Source: Phoronis australis
Lineage: Eukaryota; Phoronida; Phoronidae
Assembly: GCA_002633005.1 (NCBI GenBank)
Contig: NMRA01000496.1
Location: forward strand, 1 to 59,188
Reading direction: 5' to 3'
DNA length: 59,188 bases
A program made the translations under genes and the position numbers. The notes below the pieces were generated by a model. The model saw only the letters and a program-made list of their open reading frames with translations, was not told the origin of the DNA and ran no database searches. Shown here piece by piece: positions 12,007 to 23,200 of the stretch; the stretch's first letter is position 1; every line of letters begins with the position of its first letter.

Positions 12007-12895
12007 CACAGGCACCTTTAAGTAGCTCTCTACAATATATCATATAAAGAGAAAGGTACACAACTGACATTCAATATGGACGTCTGCCGGCCACTTCCGG
12101 AATAACCCAAGCACGTCAAATCTGAGAGTAATTTAACTCAAACATTTTATCTGCGACAGCAACACGTTCATTGCTTCCATTTGTTGACATATAAAGCAAT
12201 AAATATCATAAATACCTCCAGATCTTCCTAGTTCAATCCTCAACATTCAGGAACAAAGCGAAAAGCAAGAAGGCCTCGTATCAGTTTCGTCTAATGCGCA
12301 TGCTCATAAGGTCCCTCGCGACATCTTCAGAGCGCTGACATCAACTAAAAACAGCAACATTCAGAGAAGAGGCTCTTGACAGTAATTTACGAATATGTCG
12401 TCCTACCTAGCATGAGCATGTGAAAAAGCAGAGCTGTCTGTGGCCTCTTGAAAGTTTGACCTATTTTTGCTGTACCCAATCAGCGTGCTCATAGAGTAAC
12501 ATATAAATAATGTAAATTACTGTCAAGAGCCTCTTCTCTGAATGTTGCTGTTTTTAGTTGATGTAAGCGCTCTGAAGATGTCGCGAGGGACCTTATGAGC
12601 ATGCGCATTAGACGAAACTGATACGAGGCCTTCTTGCTTTTCGCTTTGTTCCTGAATGTTGAGGACTGAACTAGGAAGATCTGGAGGTATTTATGATATT
12701 TATTGCTTTAGATGTCAACAAATGGAAGCGATGAACGTGTTGCTGTCGCAGATAAAATGTTTGAGTTAAATTACTCTCAGATTTGACGTGCTTGGGTTAT
12801 TCCGGAACTGGCCGGCAGACGTCCATATTGAATGTCAGTTGTGTACCTTTCTCTTTATATATTATATTGTAGAGAGCTACTTAAAGGTGCCTGTG
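12007..12895. mobile_element. Foldback element with 384-bp inverted arms
   Basis: Arms 12,007-12,390 and 12,512-12,895 are reverse complements of exactly equal length with about seven or eight differences by eye (about 98% identity). They are separated by a 121-bp spacer. The termini read CACAGGCACC, and GGCGGAC lies directly outside each end as a 7-bp direct repeat, the likely target duplication. No transposase is encoded, so it is a non-autonomous DNA transposon of foldback or long-TIR MITE type. Transcription through the host intron would make a perfect-looking long RNA hairpin. It sits between the 13.4 and 10.4 kb exons. Confidence 0.85.
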
Positions 12896-13343
12896 GGCGG
12901 ACTAACTGGGGACCACGAGATAACGGTGTTCATATCGGATGCTGAAAGGAAGGCACTGACCAAAAATACACGATGTACAAGCTATGTGGAATACTAAGCT
13001 GGGCTCTAACTCGGTAATATTAGTTTGGGTGCCACATGGACATAGTCAACACAGTTAGGATACATATTAGTGTTTGTGTGTAAACGCTTACGGTTGAAGC
13101 TTAGTTAATTATTGTTTATTTAAATGTAACTTTTCTACTGAATTGTCTGATTAAAGTCACGTCGTGACTGCGTTTCCTGGTTTACTTTTATAGAACCAAA
13201 AGTGACTTGGGCAGTTCATTTTGCCATCCCCAATGAAGTGTATGTCATTAAAACTCATTCGCATTTTCCCGTTGCTCCCAAGTTGTTCGATTCTATAGCC
13301 CAACAACATGTTGGGAAGTTTACCCCTGCAGCCAATATCTTAC

Positions 13344-13451
13344 ATCACTGATTAACTCCATTCTGGCATTGATGACTGGATGGCCAGCTCTCTTTTGTTC
13401 GATAATTGCTCTAATCTCCAATAAGATCATACCTACCTTGACTGGGCTCTG
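13344..13451 (-). CDS. UPA-tail exon
   Basis: Minus-strand exon of 36 codons, acceptor ttcttttttaaag and donor GTAAGA, phase 0 to 0, matching the ZU5-UPA exon upstream. It encodes QSPVKVGMILLEIRAIIEQK followed by RAGHPVINARMELISD. Alternating hydrophobic residues suggest beta strands finishing the UPA fold, then an extended link. An earlier GTAGGT inside the exon, after SPVK, could act as an alternative donor but would remove most of it. Phase also fits the linker exon at 10.4 kb. Confidence 0.7.
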
Positions 13452-14867
13452 CTTTAAAAAAGAAAAGTTAAGTAATACCATATCTGAACATAAAGCAATA
13501 GCATTTCTGAAATCTTTCTCAAATGTCAAAAGATGATCATTGTTTAGTTTGTGAATCGCCAAAATCCCACAACTTCAACTGAAGTTACAATAATCTACTC
13601 TTTCTGAACACACCAATTCACTCTGAGTTTCCCAGCGTTCACACGTGGTCTGTACTAGGCCTGGTAAATTATTGGCCTGCTTGTTGTCATAACAGACAAA
13701 AAAGTGTTCTTGGCAGTTAACAAATAAGCTAGATGTTATAACATGCACGTCTGGTTAAGTCACCGAACGGGAAATCACTGTCACGATAGGGTCAAGTTCG
13801 TCTGAATCATAAAGGTGTAGCACGGGTGACGGGTACGTAACTAAAATTGTCAACATTCCAGCAATTTTTGATGAAATTTGTACGCAAGTTTTTGGTGATT
13901 GCTTTTCCAGTATTTATCCCCCACCCTTCGGTCAAACCACTAAAATTCCCACGCCCACGGTGTGTTACTAAATCGCCAACCACAATGGTGCAGAAGAAGA
14001 CGCGATGAAAGTTTGAAATTGTGGGCCACGTAGACAGGGGAAAAGACTTTTCCAAAGTGGAATTTATTTCTGCCCTACAATAATATTTACGTCCATAAAG
14101 GTCTGTCCTGCTTAGAGAGAAATCAAGTGTAAGTACAACATTCCTCATCCAATCAAAACACATTCCAACAATATTCTTTTGCTCGCCGGTGTAATGTCCT
14201 AAGGCGACAGGTTCTCGTTTAATTCACCTGATTACATAAGCCCGCCATAACTTCAGTCTATTGTATACAAAATCCTTAATCCCAAAGACGCATTGCCATC
14301 TCAGACGTGTCGCTGCATTGGTGTACGTTCAAAAAGATGAATCAAATGTCCAACAACCTCCCATTCACACTAGCAAGAATTCATCAAGGGGAAGAGCGAT
14401 ACTCTCGTTTTGTCCCACTGGATAAAGGTGTGAACCCAAGGGACATCTCCCGAGCACACAATGCGTAGAGAACCAACTCGGATTCATACTCTGGCTCAAA
14501 TGTCAGGTATTTTAAACTAAATTGTTATGGCAAACAGGAGGGCCTACAACGTCGCATATTCAGGATCGTCTTGGGGTCCGCTTCATCGTCCCCATCAACG
14601 TAAGTATAAAGTATGTTTCATACAATATGGAATTGTATTAAAACAGGGAATTCATTAACTGCACGAGTCCCGGCGGATCAAATACCTGTAGTTTGGATCA
14701 AGGAGTAGGGTTAGATGAATGGTTATTTTTCATTTACGTCATTGCCAATTCAAGCCTTTCCAGCCGTTGTAACCGAAACGCTGACTCCTGATTCATACTC
14801 CAATACACCACACTCAACCTGCAGTCCCACACTCAAAAAAGACAAGAGAAACGAGTAATGTACTTAC
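13452..14867. other. Intron between the ZU5-UPA and UPA-tail exons
   Basis: No exon, transposon end or tandem repeat was recognised here. The open minus-strand frame at 13.81-14.16 kb lacks splice sites and domain similarity. Confidence 0.4.
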
Positions 14868-15712
14868 ATGAACCTTCACAGCCCCGTCCATCAGCGTTTC
14901 CTTGTAGATAATTTCCTTCACGCGCAGTCTAACCTTGTCAGCCACAAGTGCACGAACACTAGCTTCAATCATCTCAAAAACTGTACATGCTCTTTCACAA
15001 TGATCCCTTTCAAGTTCAAACCCTTTAGAGGAAATTTGTTTCTTTTTGTCATCCTCAATGCTCCAGCATAAAATTCCAAACAACAACGTGGCGCTATTTA
15101 TCAAACGCATTTTGTAACTTGTACACTCGTGATCAATGTCATCAGTACACTCCACGTCCACGCCATGACAAAATAGTTTAACTATCAACCCTCCATCCTG
15201 TCTTTCTTTTATGTACGGGCATATCCTGCACATGTATGACGCTTCGAGTATATGTTTGATGGTCGTAAACACGCCAGTAGTGATAGGTGATGTGCAATCT
15301 GCCAGCCAAGCAATATTAACCATTGAGCATGTTTTAGAGTAGAAGATTATTTCCTTCCATTGCAGCCTGACATTGCATTCTTCAGTAATGTCCGTCACTT
15401 CACCATCTTTTTCATGCAATATGCGAAAGTCTTCGCTCTTTAGTCGTTGATCATCCACTTTTCCCAACATTGCTGCAACAGTCACTCGCACTTCGACTGG
15501 CTCCGAGAATGTTAGATTTCCATCTGTGCAGGTCACGCATATTCTCTGAGAATAGAGGTTAGCTCTGCCTTGGGTGTCGTAATGCACTGCCCGTGCTAAC
15601 AACAACTGATCTACAAACTCAATTTCTATGTTCCCGGATATTGCATTTGGTGGTACTCTGAGTTGAACCCCTTTGTACCCAAAAACTCCACCGACTGCTC
15701 CATCAATAGTTG
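14868..15712 (-). CDS. ZU5 plus UPA exon, ankyrin-like
   Basis: An 845-bp exon (phase 1 in, phase 0 out; acceptor ctatccctatag, donor GTAAGT) encoding about 281 residues. The first 90 or so form a ZU5 domain: GGVFGYKGVQLRVPPNAIS, then SQRICVTC and FSEPVEVRVTV match the ZU5 pattern. The rest matches the UPA domain of ankyrins: NIAWLADC corresponds to the conserved FWLADC, then an ankyrin-like YM.....IKERQDGGLIVKLFCHGVDVE. ZU5-UPA modules occur in ankyrins, UNC5 and PIDD and, as FIIND, in NLRP1 and CARD8, where they hold a C-terminal death-fold domain in check. Canonical ankyrins have two ZU5 units; only one is clear here. At the place where PIDD and FIIND proteins cut themselves (HFS), this protein has FYS, so the serine is present but not the histidine. 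The whole exon is open with no frame break. Confidence 0.88.
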
Positions 15713-16250
15713 CTATAGGGATAGAAATGACATTTATCAGTACTTGGGAAGGATTGCAACGAAAGTCAATTAAGTTCCTCGTTTTCTTAGCAAGTAGCTT
15801 TTATTAGTGATCACTTCAATGTGCAGACTTTGGCACATATTATCTTAGTAATTTTGAATTTCCGTTATCAATTACAATCCGGGAATGAGAAGGTGACGAT
15901 GGCACCCTTTGTCCTTTTTATCGCTATAAATTTGAGAGTAAAAAAGCATGTGTGAGAGTAGCTATTCGGTTAAGCAGAAAAATACCAAGCATTCCCCTTT
16001 TTTCGGAAAGATCGTGCCCCTGAACACGGCCGACCTCGTACTCATTGCTCGGACTGCTTCACTTGGAAGCTAAAATTGAATTGTTTGTGAGATTTGTTGA
16101 ATGTTGTGCACACTCTATTTTCACGAAAAATCGGGGGCACTTAGACATTCCGGGAGTGACGTCAAACAACCTACATAATTTCTTCTCCCTTCCGTTTGAT
16201 TCAAAGGACCAACTTTAAAATTCCTGAAAAATTACTGAGCGATTAGTTTG

Positions 16251-16615
16251 CAGGGTGGACCTACTGATCTGGTGATACAGGGTGGTTCTACTGGTCTCAA
16301 GACACAGGGTGGTCCTACTGATCTCAAGATACAGGGTGGTTCTACTGATCTCACTATACAGGGTCGTCCTACTGATCTCACGATGCAGGGTGGTCCTACT
16401 GATCTGACGATACAGGGTGATCCTACTAATATGACGATAGTGGGTGGTCCTACTGATCTGAAGATACAGGGTCGTCATAGTGTTCTTACGACAAAGGGTG
16501 GTCCTACTGATCTCACAATACAGGGTCGTCATAGTGTTCTTACGACAAATTGTAGTCCTACTGATCTGACGATACAGGGTCGTCATAGTGTTCGTACGAT
16601 AAAGGGTGGTCCTAC
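16251..16615. repeat. 30-bp minisatellite, about 12 copies
   Basis: Tandem units of the type cagggtggtcctactgatct followed by cacgatacag. Some units are replaced by a variant with cgtcatagtgttcttacgac, which recurs every second unit at the downstream end as a higher-order pattern. The period is a multiple of three, so both strands stay open across the array. It lies in the intron between the 18.2 kb and ZU5 exons. Confidence 0.92.
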
Positions 16616-17672
16616 ATGTCACAACAAACCTTTTTACAGCTTTTAAAATTGTTCAGTACATGTACTACATCTCTAATACCAGAGTATTTAACATGACACG
16701 TGTAAGTTAGACAGACACTAAAAATTCTAAATGAAAGTTTATCTACCATTTCTATACTTAGTTTTAATCTGCACAAGTGGACAAAGATAACAACAGTTTA
16801 CAATAAACGCAAACGTATGACAATAAATGCAACAAAAACCTGTTTCGTTATGCACTATCCTTTCTAACAACTATGGCCTTCCCACTGCATTTCAAGGAAT
16901 CAGTTGCTACCTGGGTGTTGGTGAAATTAAGGGCGATTGGGAACGTATAGTGACTTATGGCAATCGGGAGAGGCACTGCAGTTCTACCACGCCTAAATTG
17001 GGACAAAGATTTATAATGTGCAAATGAACACCACGCCTTTTGTTTTTGTACGAAGGTATATTTTGATGCTAAATTACAAGGTAGGAGAGACAACTTCGAA
17101 GACGCTTCCTAATAACAAGAATTGCCTTGACTCTTTGCAAAGACGCAAATTTTAACTAATTTACCCACTCCAGTAATAAATTAAGGGACAAAACCTTTCT
17201 ATATATTAATTGTACTTTTTTCACTGACTTGTGAAACTGTGACCAAAATATGGAGGAAACTGATCGGGAATTTCCTTGGCTACCAACCACCCGCGTTTCA
17301 AGTCTATTAGGCTACAGACAGGAAACTTACACTGGCCCTGTTTTCAGTAAAACATCCACGCACGTTAAGTTCTCAACAAAGAAAATTCCTCATCAACTCA
17401 AAATATTGAGTTCTTCACCTCAATTTCTTAAACGGGCACGCGTGCTTTTTTAGATAGCCCCCCCACCAGAGCACCGGAGTCTCCCAAATTATCCTTAAAT
17501 GTGACGTTCAATCCTTGATATAAACAACACAATGGATATTCCAAGCCTTAGACAGTCTAACTTCTTCAGAGTATGCGATATATCCGCTTGCAATATTCAA
17601 GATGAACAACTCTCACTTAGCATCCCCATGAAGATTTCAGAAGTTTTACAGTGTCATGCCTCTTTAAGGTCC

Positions 17673-18605
17673 AGCAGTACTCTAGAAAAGTGTCCAACTT
17701 TATCTACCGCCGCATCTCATCTCAAAAATAAATGACCATATCAATACAAAACTTCACACATCATGCTTTGTCCATTGCTCTCACAAATTTGGATTAAGAA
17801 ATGTTTCTAAATGTCAACAGTTTAGTATGAGGGATTAACAAATATACAAGTAGGACTCAAAAGATTGTTTGAAATGAACACGGAAAAGTAACTAAGAGAA
17901 CTTTAAACAGTGTTCATCACATTAGTCAGTGGTGTTGATACGAATGCGTATTTTGCTTCACTGTATTCATAATTGAACATTCCAATTTCACCAAAAAAAA
18001 AATAGTTTGTTCAGTGATGACCACATTTCTACTGTAGGCCAGGCCCGTAAACTGCCGGCTAGACTTCTGAAACACGTTTAATTCAGGAACGTAATTTTGC
18101 GAAGTCTTGAGATAGCTTGACTTTTTCGAGAGAAAATAGGTATACAAAACGCATTCCAAGTAAACGTCACGAAGAGGAGACAGGTTCACGCTATGAAAAC
18201 TCAATCCTTCTTACCAATTGGCGGTGCAGCAGATTCCGCTGTTTCGAACAGCTCTTCCTGAAACGAAACAAAATTCAACGCACAAAAATAGTTAATAGTA
18301 CAGTAGCGTCTCTTCGAAGTAAATCAATTAACCTGAGCAACAAAATACCTAGGGAAGATCTCAAAATTACCATGTATGGATTTATGCTTTGCGACTTCAC
18401 TGACATTTTCCTCGCTGATAAATTATTTTATTCCTTCCAATAACTATTGTATTTGCCGACATAATAAACAATAGGTAGAAGTCCAGACTAGTTTGCATTG
18501 GAATTTATTCCTTTTAAATACATTAAAATAACACTTTTAAATTTCAAATAGCTGAAGAACAGAGGAATTTCCATTTGGAAGCCTCGGTGCTGCAATGCAA
18601 TAGAT
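17673..18605. repeat. Segmental duplication copy B (carries the 18.2 kb linker exon)
   Basis: Partner of 8,875-10,765 in direct orientation. Because it flanks the ZU5 exon on the 5' side and the other copy flanks UPA on the 3' side, the two copies bracket the ZU5-UPA exons. Confidence 0.75.
18215..18257 (-). CDS. Small linker exon joined to the ZU5 exon (ancestral-type copy)
   Basis: Minus-strand exon of 43 bp, acceptor gtttcgtttcag and donor GTAAGA, phase 0 in and phase 1 out. It encodes EELFETAESAAPPI plus one base. That base completes an Ala codon with the first two bases of the ZU5 exon, giving PPIATIDGAVGG. Exon and intron are paralogous to the 10.4 kb linker exon, which has the same phases and also starts EE. 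This is an acidic, flexible lead-in to the ZU5 domain. Confidence 0.7.
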
Positions 18606-19135
18606 TTTGGTGATTTGTTTTTTTTATCATGTAAAAATGAATTGATATGTAGGTTGAAATAAGCATTGATTAAACACTATTCTGCCCTCCGCAGAGTAGG
18701 CGTGTCCACCAATTGACTGAAATCAGTTGAAAAGTCTGTTGACCTAATGACTTTGTGGAAGTCAGCGCATACGCAGAGGGAGAATACCTGAGGAGTTACC
18801 AGTATTTTTCAAAATGATTGACATTTTTAAATCAAAACAGCTTACAAAATAAATGAGAAACTACAGTCAAGAAATTAGCAAGAAGGGCAAACACTGGAAA
18901 ACTAAAATTCGAGAACCGGTAGAAATAATGTGGAATATACTAGAGCTCGACTCATTGGTTTACTTGTAAATCTACGCGGTGACCACTGCGTTTCCAAGTG
19001 TATATTTTCACGGTCAAAAGCATTCATTGACAAGACGGAACCACTACAGTGTAGTTTCCACGTCTAGTGGTATTACACAGTACAAACAAATCGTAAAACA
19101 ACAATATGTAATTACAAACAAAAAGGTAGCGTAAT

Positions 19136-19198
19136 GTGTGTGTCTGTTTGTGTGCGTACGTGGGAGTGGGTGTGGGTGTTAGTGTGCATGTTTGTGTT
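19136..19198. repeat. GT-rich low-complexity tract
   Basis: Imperfect run of tgtgtg/tgggtg units on the plus strand, a degenerate microsatellite in the intron 5' of the 18.2 kb linker exon. Confidence 0.7.
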
Positions 19199-19485
19199 AT
19201 TTCATCTTGAAATTAGAAATGCCATTTTAGAGAAAGTCCCACGGGATTTCCATTTACCTGATAAATCATAAAAACGATGGAAATGCCGACGCACAAATTT
19301 GCACCAACGGCTTCATTTTTGATCTGAAATTCCGCAACTTTGCGTTTATGCGGTATTAGATGCTGTATTCAAAATTGTGAAAATTACATAAAAACGACTC
19401 CATTTATTAAAACCTTAATATTATCACACAAATACTGTCAACAATACTTATACACTAATCACCCGATAATTTCCATGAATGCTAC

Positions 19486-19569
19486 CTTAAGGAATTCCTT
19501 GATGTTTTCTGCAGTTGATTCCTTGATCCTGCGTCCACGTCCACAAACGTCGTAAGCGGTTTCTACAGC
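19486..19569 (-). CDS. Linker exon between the ankyrin array and ZU5
   Basis: Minus-strand exon of 28 codons, acceptor ttttgttgcag and donor GTAGCA, phase 0 to 0. It encodes AVETAYDVCGRGRRIKESTA followed by ENIKEFLK. No domain is recognised; the end is probably helical. Phase matches the ankyrin exon upstream and the linker exon downstream. The clean splice sites and uninterrupted frame are the evidence that it is real. Further exons between 27.4 and 19.6 kb cannot be excluded. Confidence 0.65.
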
Positions 19570-19880
19570 CTGCAACAAAATGTTTCAATGGAAGACGAAT
19601 ATTACGTAAAATTACAAGACCCGAGAATTGATCTTATGTAGACATGAACCTACTGCTACTTTCTGCTCTTTCTGAAATTATTGGCAGCAGAAATTGACTT
19701 TTAAATACTTCGTCAACCGCCGATGTAGTGCTAAAATGACCACTACATATTGAGTTATTAATGTCAATAGTTTATGCCAAATACCGATTCTTCCAAAACT
19801 GGCTGTTGCTTATTTTCATCAACACTTTTGTTGTGCTCCTTAGAGACTTGAGAGGAAGCAGAATCGTTGCCATGTAAGCA

Positions 19881-20238
19881 TATACGTGGTGATGTTAGGT
19901 TACACCAAGAAGTGCTGTAGTAGATACAGTGTACCCTGGGGATGCTGAGTTACACGAAAGACTGTTGTAGAACGCACAGTGTACACTGGTGATGCTGGGT
20001 TACACGAAGGAGGTAAGTAGAACATACAGTGTACACTGGTGAGGCTGGGTTACACGAAAGACTGTTGTAGAACATACAGTGTACACTGGAGATGCTGGGT
20101 TACACCAAGGAGTGCTGTAGAACATAGTGTACACTTATGAAGCTGGGTTACACGAAGGAGAGCTGTAGAACAAACAGTGTACACGTGGTTATGCTCGGTT
20201 ACACGAAGGAGCGTGTAGAACATACAGTGTCAACTGGT
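19881..20238. repeat. 50-bp minisatellite, about 7 copies
   Basis: Units contain gctgggttacacgaaggag then tgctgtagaacatacagtgt and acactggtgat. The GCTGGGTTAC word recurs at 19,994, 20,044 and 20,094, giving a 50-bp period that drifts to 48-51 bp in the last units. It is intronic, 0.3 kb from the 19.5 kb exon. Confidence 0.9.
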
Positions 20239-20239
20239 A

Positions 20240-23200
20240 TAACCAGTGGGTTGGAGATCAAACACGACGGCCTGACCGCCCCAGAGACTGGCGTTGGACG
20301 TGTAGACCCTGATGTTTATTTGAGCACCAGCCAATCCATGTTAGGTCAGGCCAACCCGCTCTTGAGTGCAGCCATCTAGTATAGGAGTCCCACAAGTTGG
20401 AGCACCGGTCACTGGGTTTTGCAATCCAGCAGGTGGTTTGGAAGATCGATCAATCGTTGATTTCCGCTCGTTATTTCTGACGACAGCGCCACTCGTTTAA
20501 CGGCCCACGAGCAAAACTCAAAGCACATTTCACGTTAGTTACTCCATCATGATAATACGCTCACTAACACCTTTTCGAGCAACGTGTTAAGTCATTTATG
20601 GACTGTTGATATTATTGGTGTTCCACAGTAATTTTATGTGGTAACCTGAGACTAGACTATTTTTTTCTGAGTTACAAAACAATATGTGATATCACTGGTC
20701 CACATTTTGATCACGTGATTAGTATAATGTTGGGATTGTTTTCTTTCACAGAGGTAATTCCTAATAACAGGATCACCCTAAAGTCTAAAAGTCCATTTTT
20801 GTTCCAACATGATATGTACATGTAGGCTTGGTTGATGTTACACGAAACAAAGGCACAGAGAGCTTACTTGTTATGAAATAATCTGAAGAAGTACATTGTA
20901 ATGGATTAGAAAAGGAATTGCCAATAAAAGAAAAAATCATTAGGACAGCAGTATGAACGGAAGTGTCGAAAATGAAAAATACAACATGACATATTTTCAG
21001 ACTCAAGATAGGACAAACGTTGTACCACAATCGTCATTATTAAAAACAGTGGGAAAACAAGCAAATCATTTTACAAACGTCGGACCTTATTCAGACTTTG
21101 TGTTCACAGCCCATCTGGCAATGAGACCATTTTCTCTGACATTTCTCAATTGGTGATTTTACAGACTCTTTGTCTTCTGGATTTTGGTAGGTGCGCCTTA
21201 AACCACTGCGGTGTGACATTTGACCCACCATTCCAAGTTGTTTTTAATATGGTAGACCGGTTTCACGCCGGTTTAACTTCGGAATTTAAGAGGACACTTC
21301 AGTGGCTCTTTAACTGGATTGCAATGGTGCGATAACAATATTGTGTTATGGCATGACTCGGAAATATTCAGTAATTTACTGGTGAAAAAATTCTGAGAGA
21401 GTTGTATTAACACCGCAGTCAGAATCGATGTTTTCAATGAAATTATGCCTTCCACTCTAATAAGAATTTCATAATATTCCTTTCTGCGATATGATTCTAT
21501 TTCTGTCAACAACAATGACATCTAAATCATCAGTCTCTGGAGTTGACCATACCGTAAATTGTGCATTCTAAAGTAGCGCAAGACAGTGTACTCATCGCCT
21601 TCCACTCGAATTGACCATACCATAAGTTGTGCACTCGAAAGTAGCGCTAGTGTACTCATTGCCTTCAACTCGAGTTGTTCATCTCATAAGTTGCGACTTC
21701 ACGCCAATAATGCCCACCAACTTGAACTTCGTTTTTAGCCAGATAAACAGGGTGAAAGATTTGAGTGCATCTGTACTTAGAGATTAGACCCCTTGGCCAG
21801 AGTGCAAGACATAAGGTAAGAATTTTTTAAATTTTATTTTAAAAAATTATTAAAGAACTTCAAAAACCTAGAAGATCAACTTCAAAATCTACTCTTTCCA
21901 TTGATTTAAAGTACTAAGCGAACCAGAGGTTTCAGGGGATATTTCTAAGCATCTCATTACCTTTCTTGCATACTTCACGTTTTATTCAAATTTTCAAAGT
22001 AAATAAATATTTGTGTTCAAAGTGAAATGAAAACTGGATGCCAAATACTGCCAAGCAGGATTTTGTAAGGCTGTGGCCACTTTTGGACATAACACGGTTG
22101 AGAAGAAATTTGGGGAAGACCAACATGCCGTCAGCGTTTTGACTGCAACATAAACCGACGCACCATTTGTCAGTGCCCAAGTCCCCTACGCATGAAGTAC
22201 GAGAGACTTGATTTATTAGATAGTACAAAGCAGTGACTATAATTACGAGGTGGAAAAGATTGCAGTGACATTACAGTCTAGCTCCAGTGTACTACCATCT
22301 GGACCGCAATTGGGAACTAGAAATCACCAAATTTGGAGAAATGCACGATTAGTTTAAGTCCAAGCACCAATTCGCAATGTTTCATGCAAGTTGACAAAAC
22401 GCTTAGGTCTGGCACAGGGGGTTAGTGGGTGCTGAGCGTTTTGTTGGTTTTCGCTATATGCGGACGACGTAAGGATTATAATGACGTGTATGCAAGTTAA
22501 AAATGTTTCAGGTTTGCAAACGAGTCTCCAATTTGTAAGTAATTAGAAATAGTAATTCGTGAATCGTAGACTTTCGTCGATATTTTCAGATAAGCAAACA
22601 TGCAAACCAATAGCAACGAATCATTCCCATGTTGCTTCAATTCACACACAGTTATCAAATTAAATGAAACTACAACTCTCCATTTTTCTACACGTTTAGT
22701 TGCAAGGTTTTCGTTGAAGTCTGCATTGTTCAGCAAGGACCTCTTCGGCAATTCATCTAGGTATGAGTTCAAGTTTGTCTAGCAGTTTGTAAGTAAAAGT
22801 TGTAGGAGATCGAAGTTCTCAAAGCTGAGTTTGGGTCCCCTTAATTGTTTGAAATTTAGGTGAGAAAGGTTTTTCTGAGATCAACCTCAGCGTGGAGTCA
22901 ACATTCAACACCCGCAATGGCAGTCTTACGCCCTGTTAGCGCAGTTTCTCCGCTTCACACTTTACACTTAACTTAAAGTCCTTCTTGCAAACTGCCCATG
23001 TGGTTCCAGTATCCGAAAATATTTACTACATAAATTCTTATTTTCGACACCCTTTCTTTATATTCCTTTCGCCTTTCTTGCCAAAAACGATTTTTCAACC
23101 GTATTTGACCCTTTTCTCTGAGCGTATGATCATCGGTTATTTCCGTACCCACATTTCCGGCTCATCAGTTCAGGAACTTGTCCTGAAAGCCGCCATTTTT

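Noticed and set aside
16215-16646. Two long overlapping ORFs on opposite strands (132 and 135 codons).
   Set aside because: Both are products of the 30-bp minisatellite, whose period is a multiple of three; no splice sites or domain support translation.
22261-22330. A possible minus-strand exon reading PNCGPDGSTLELDCNVTA after a tttctag acceptor.
   Set aside because: Very short, no recognised domain, hits a stop soon after, and no phase-compatible partner was found.
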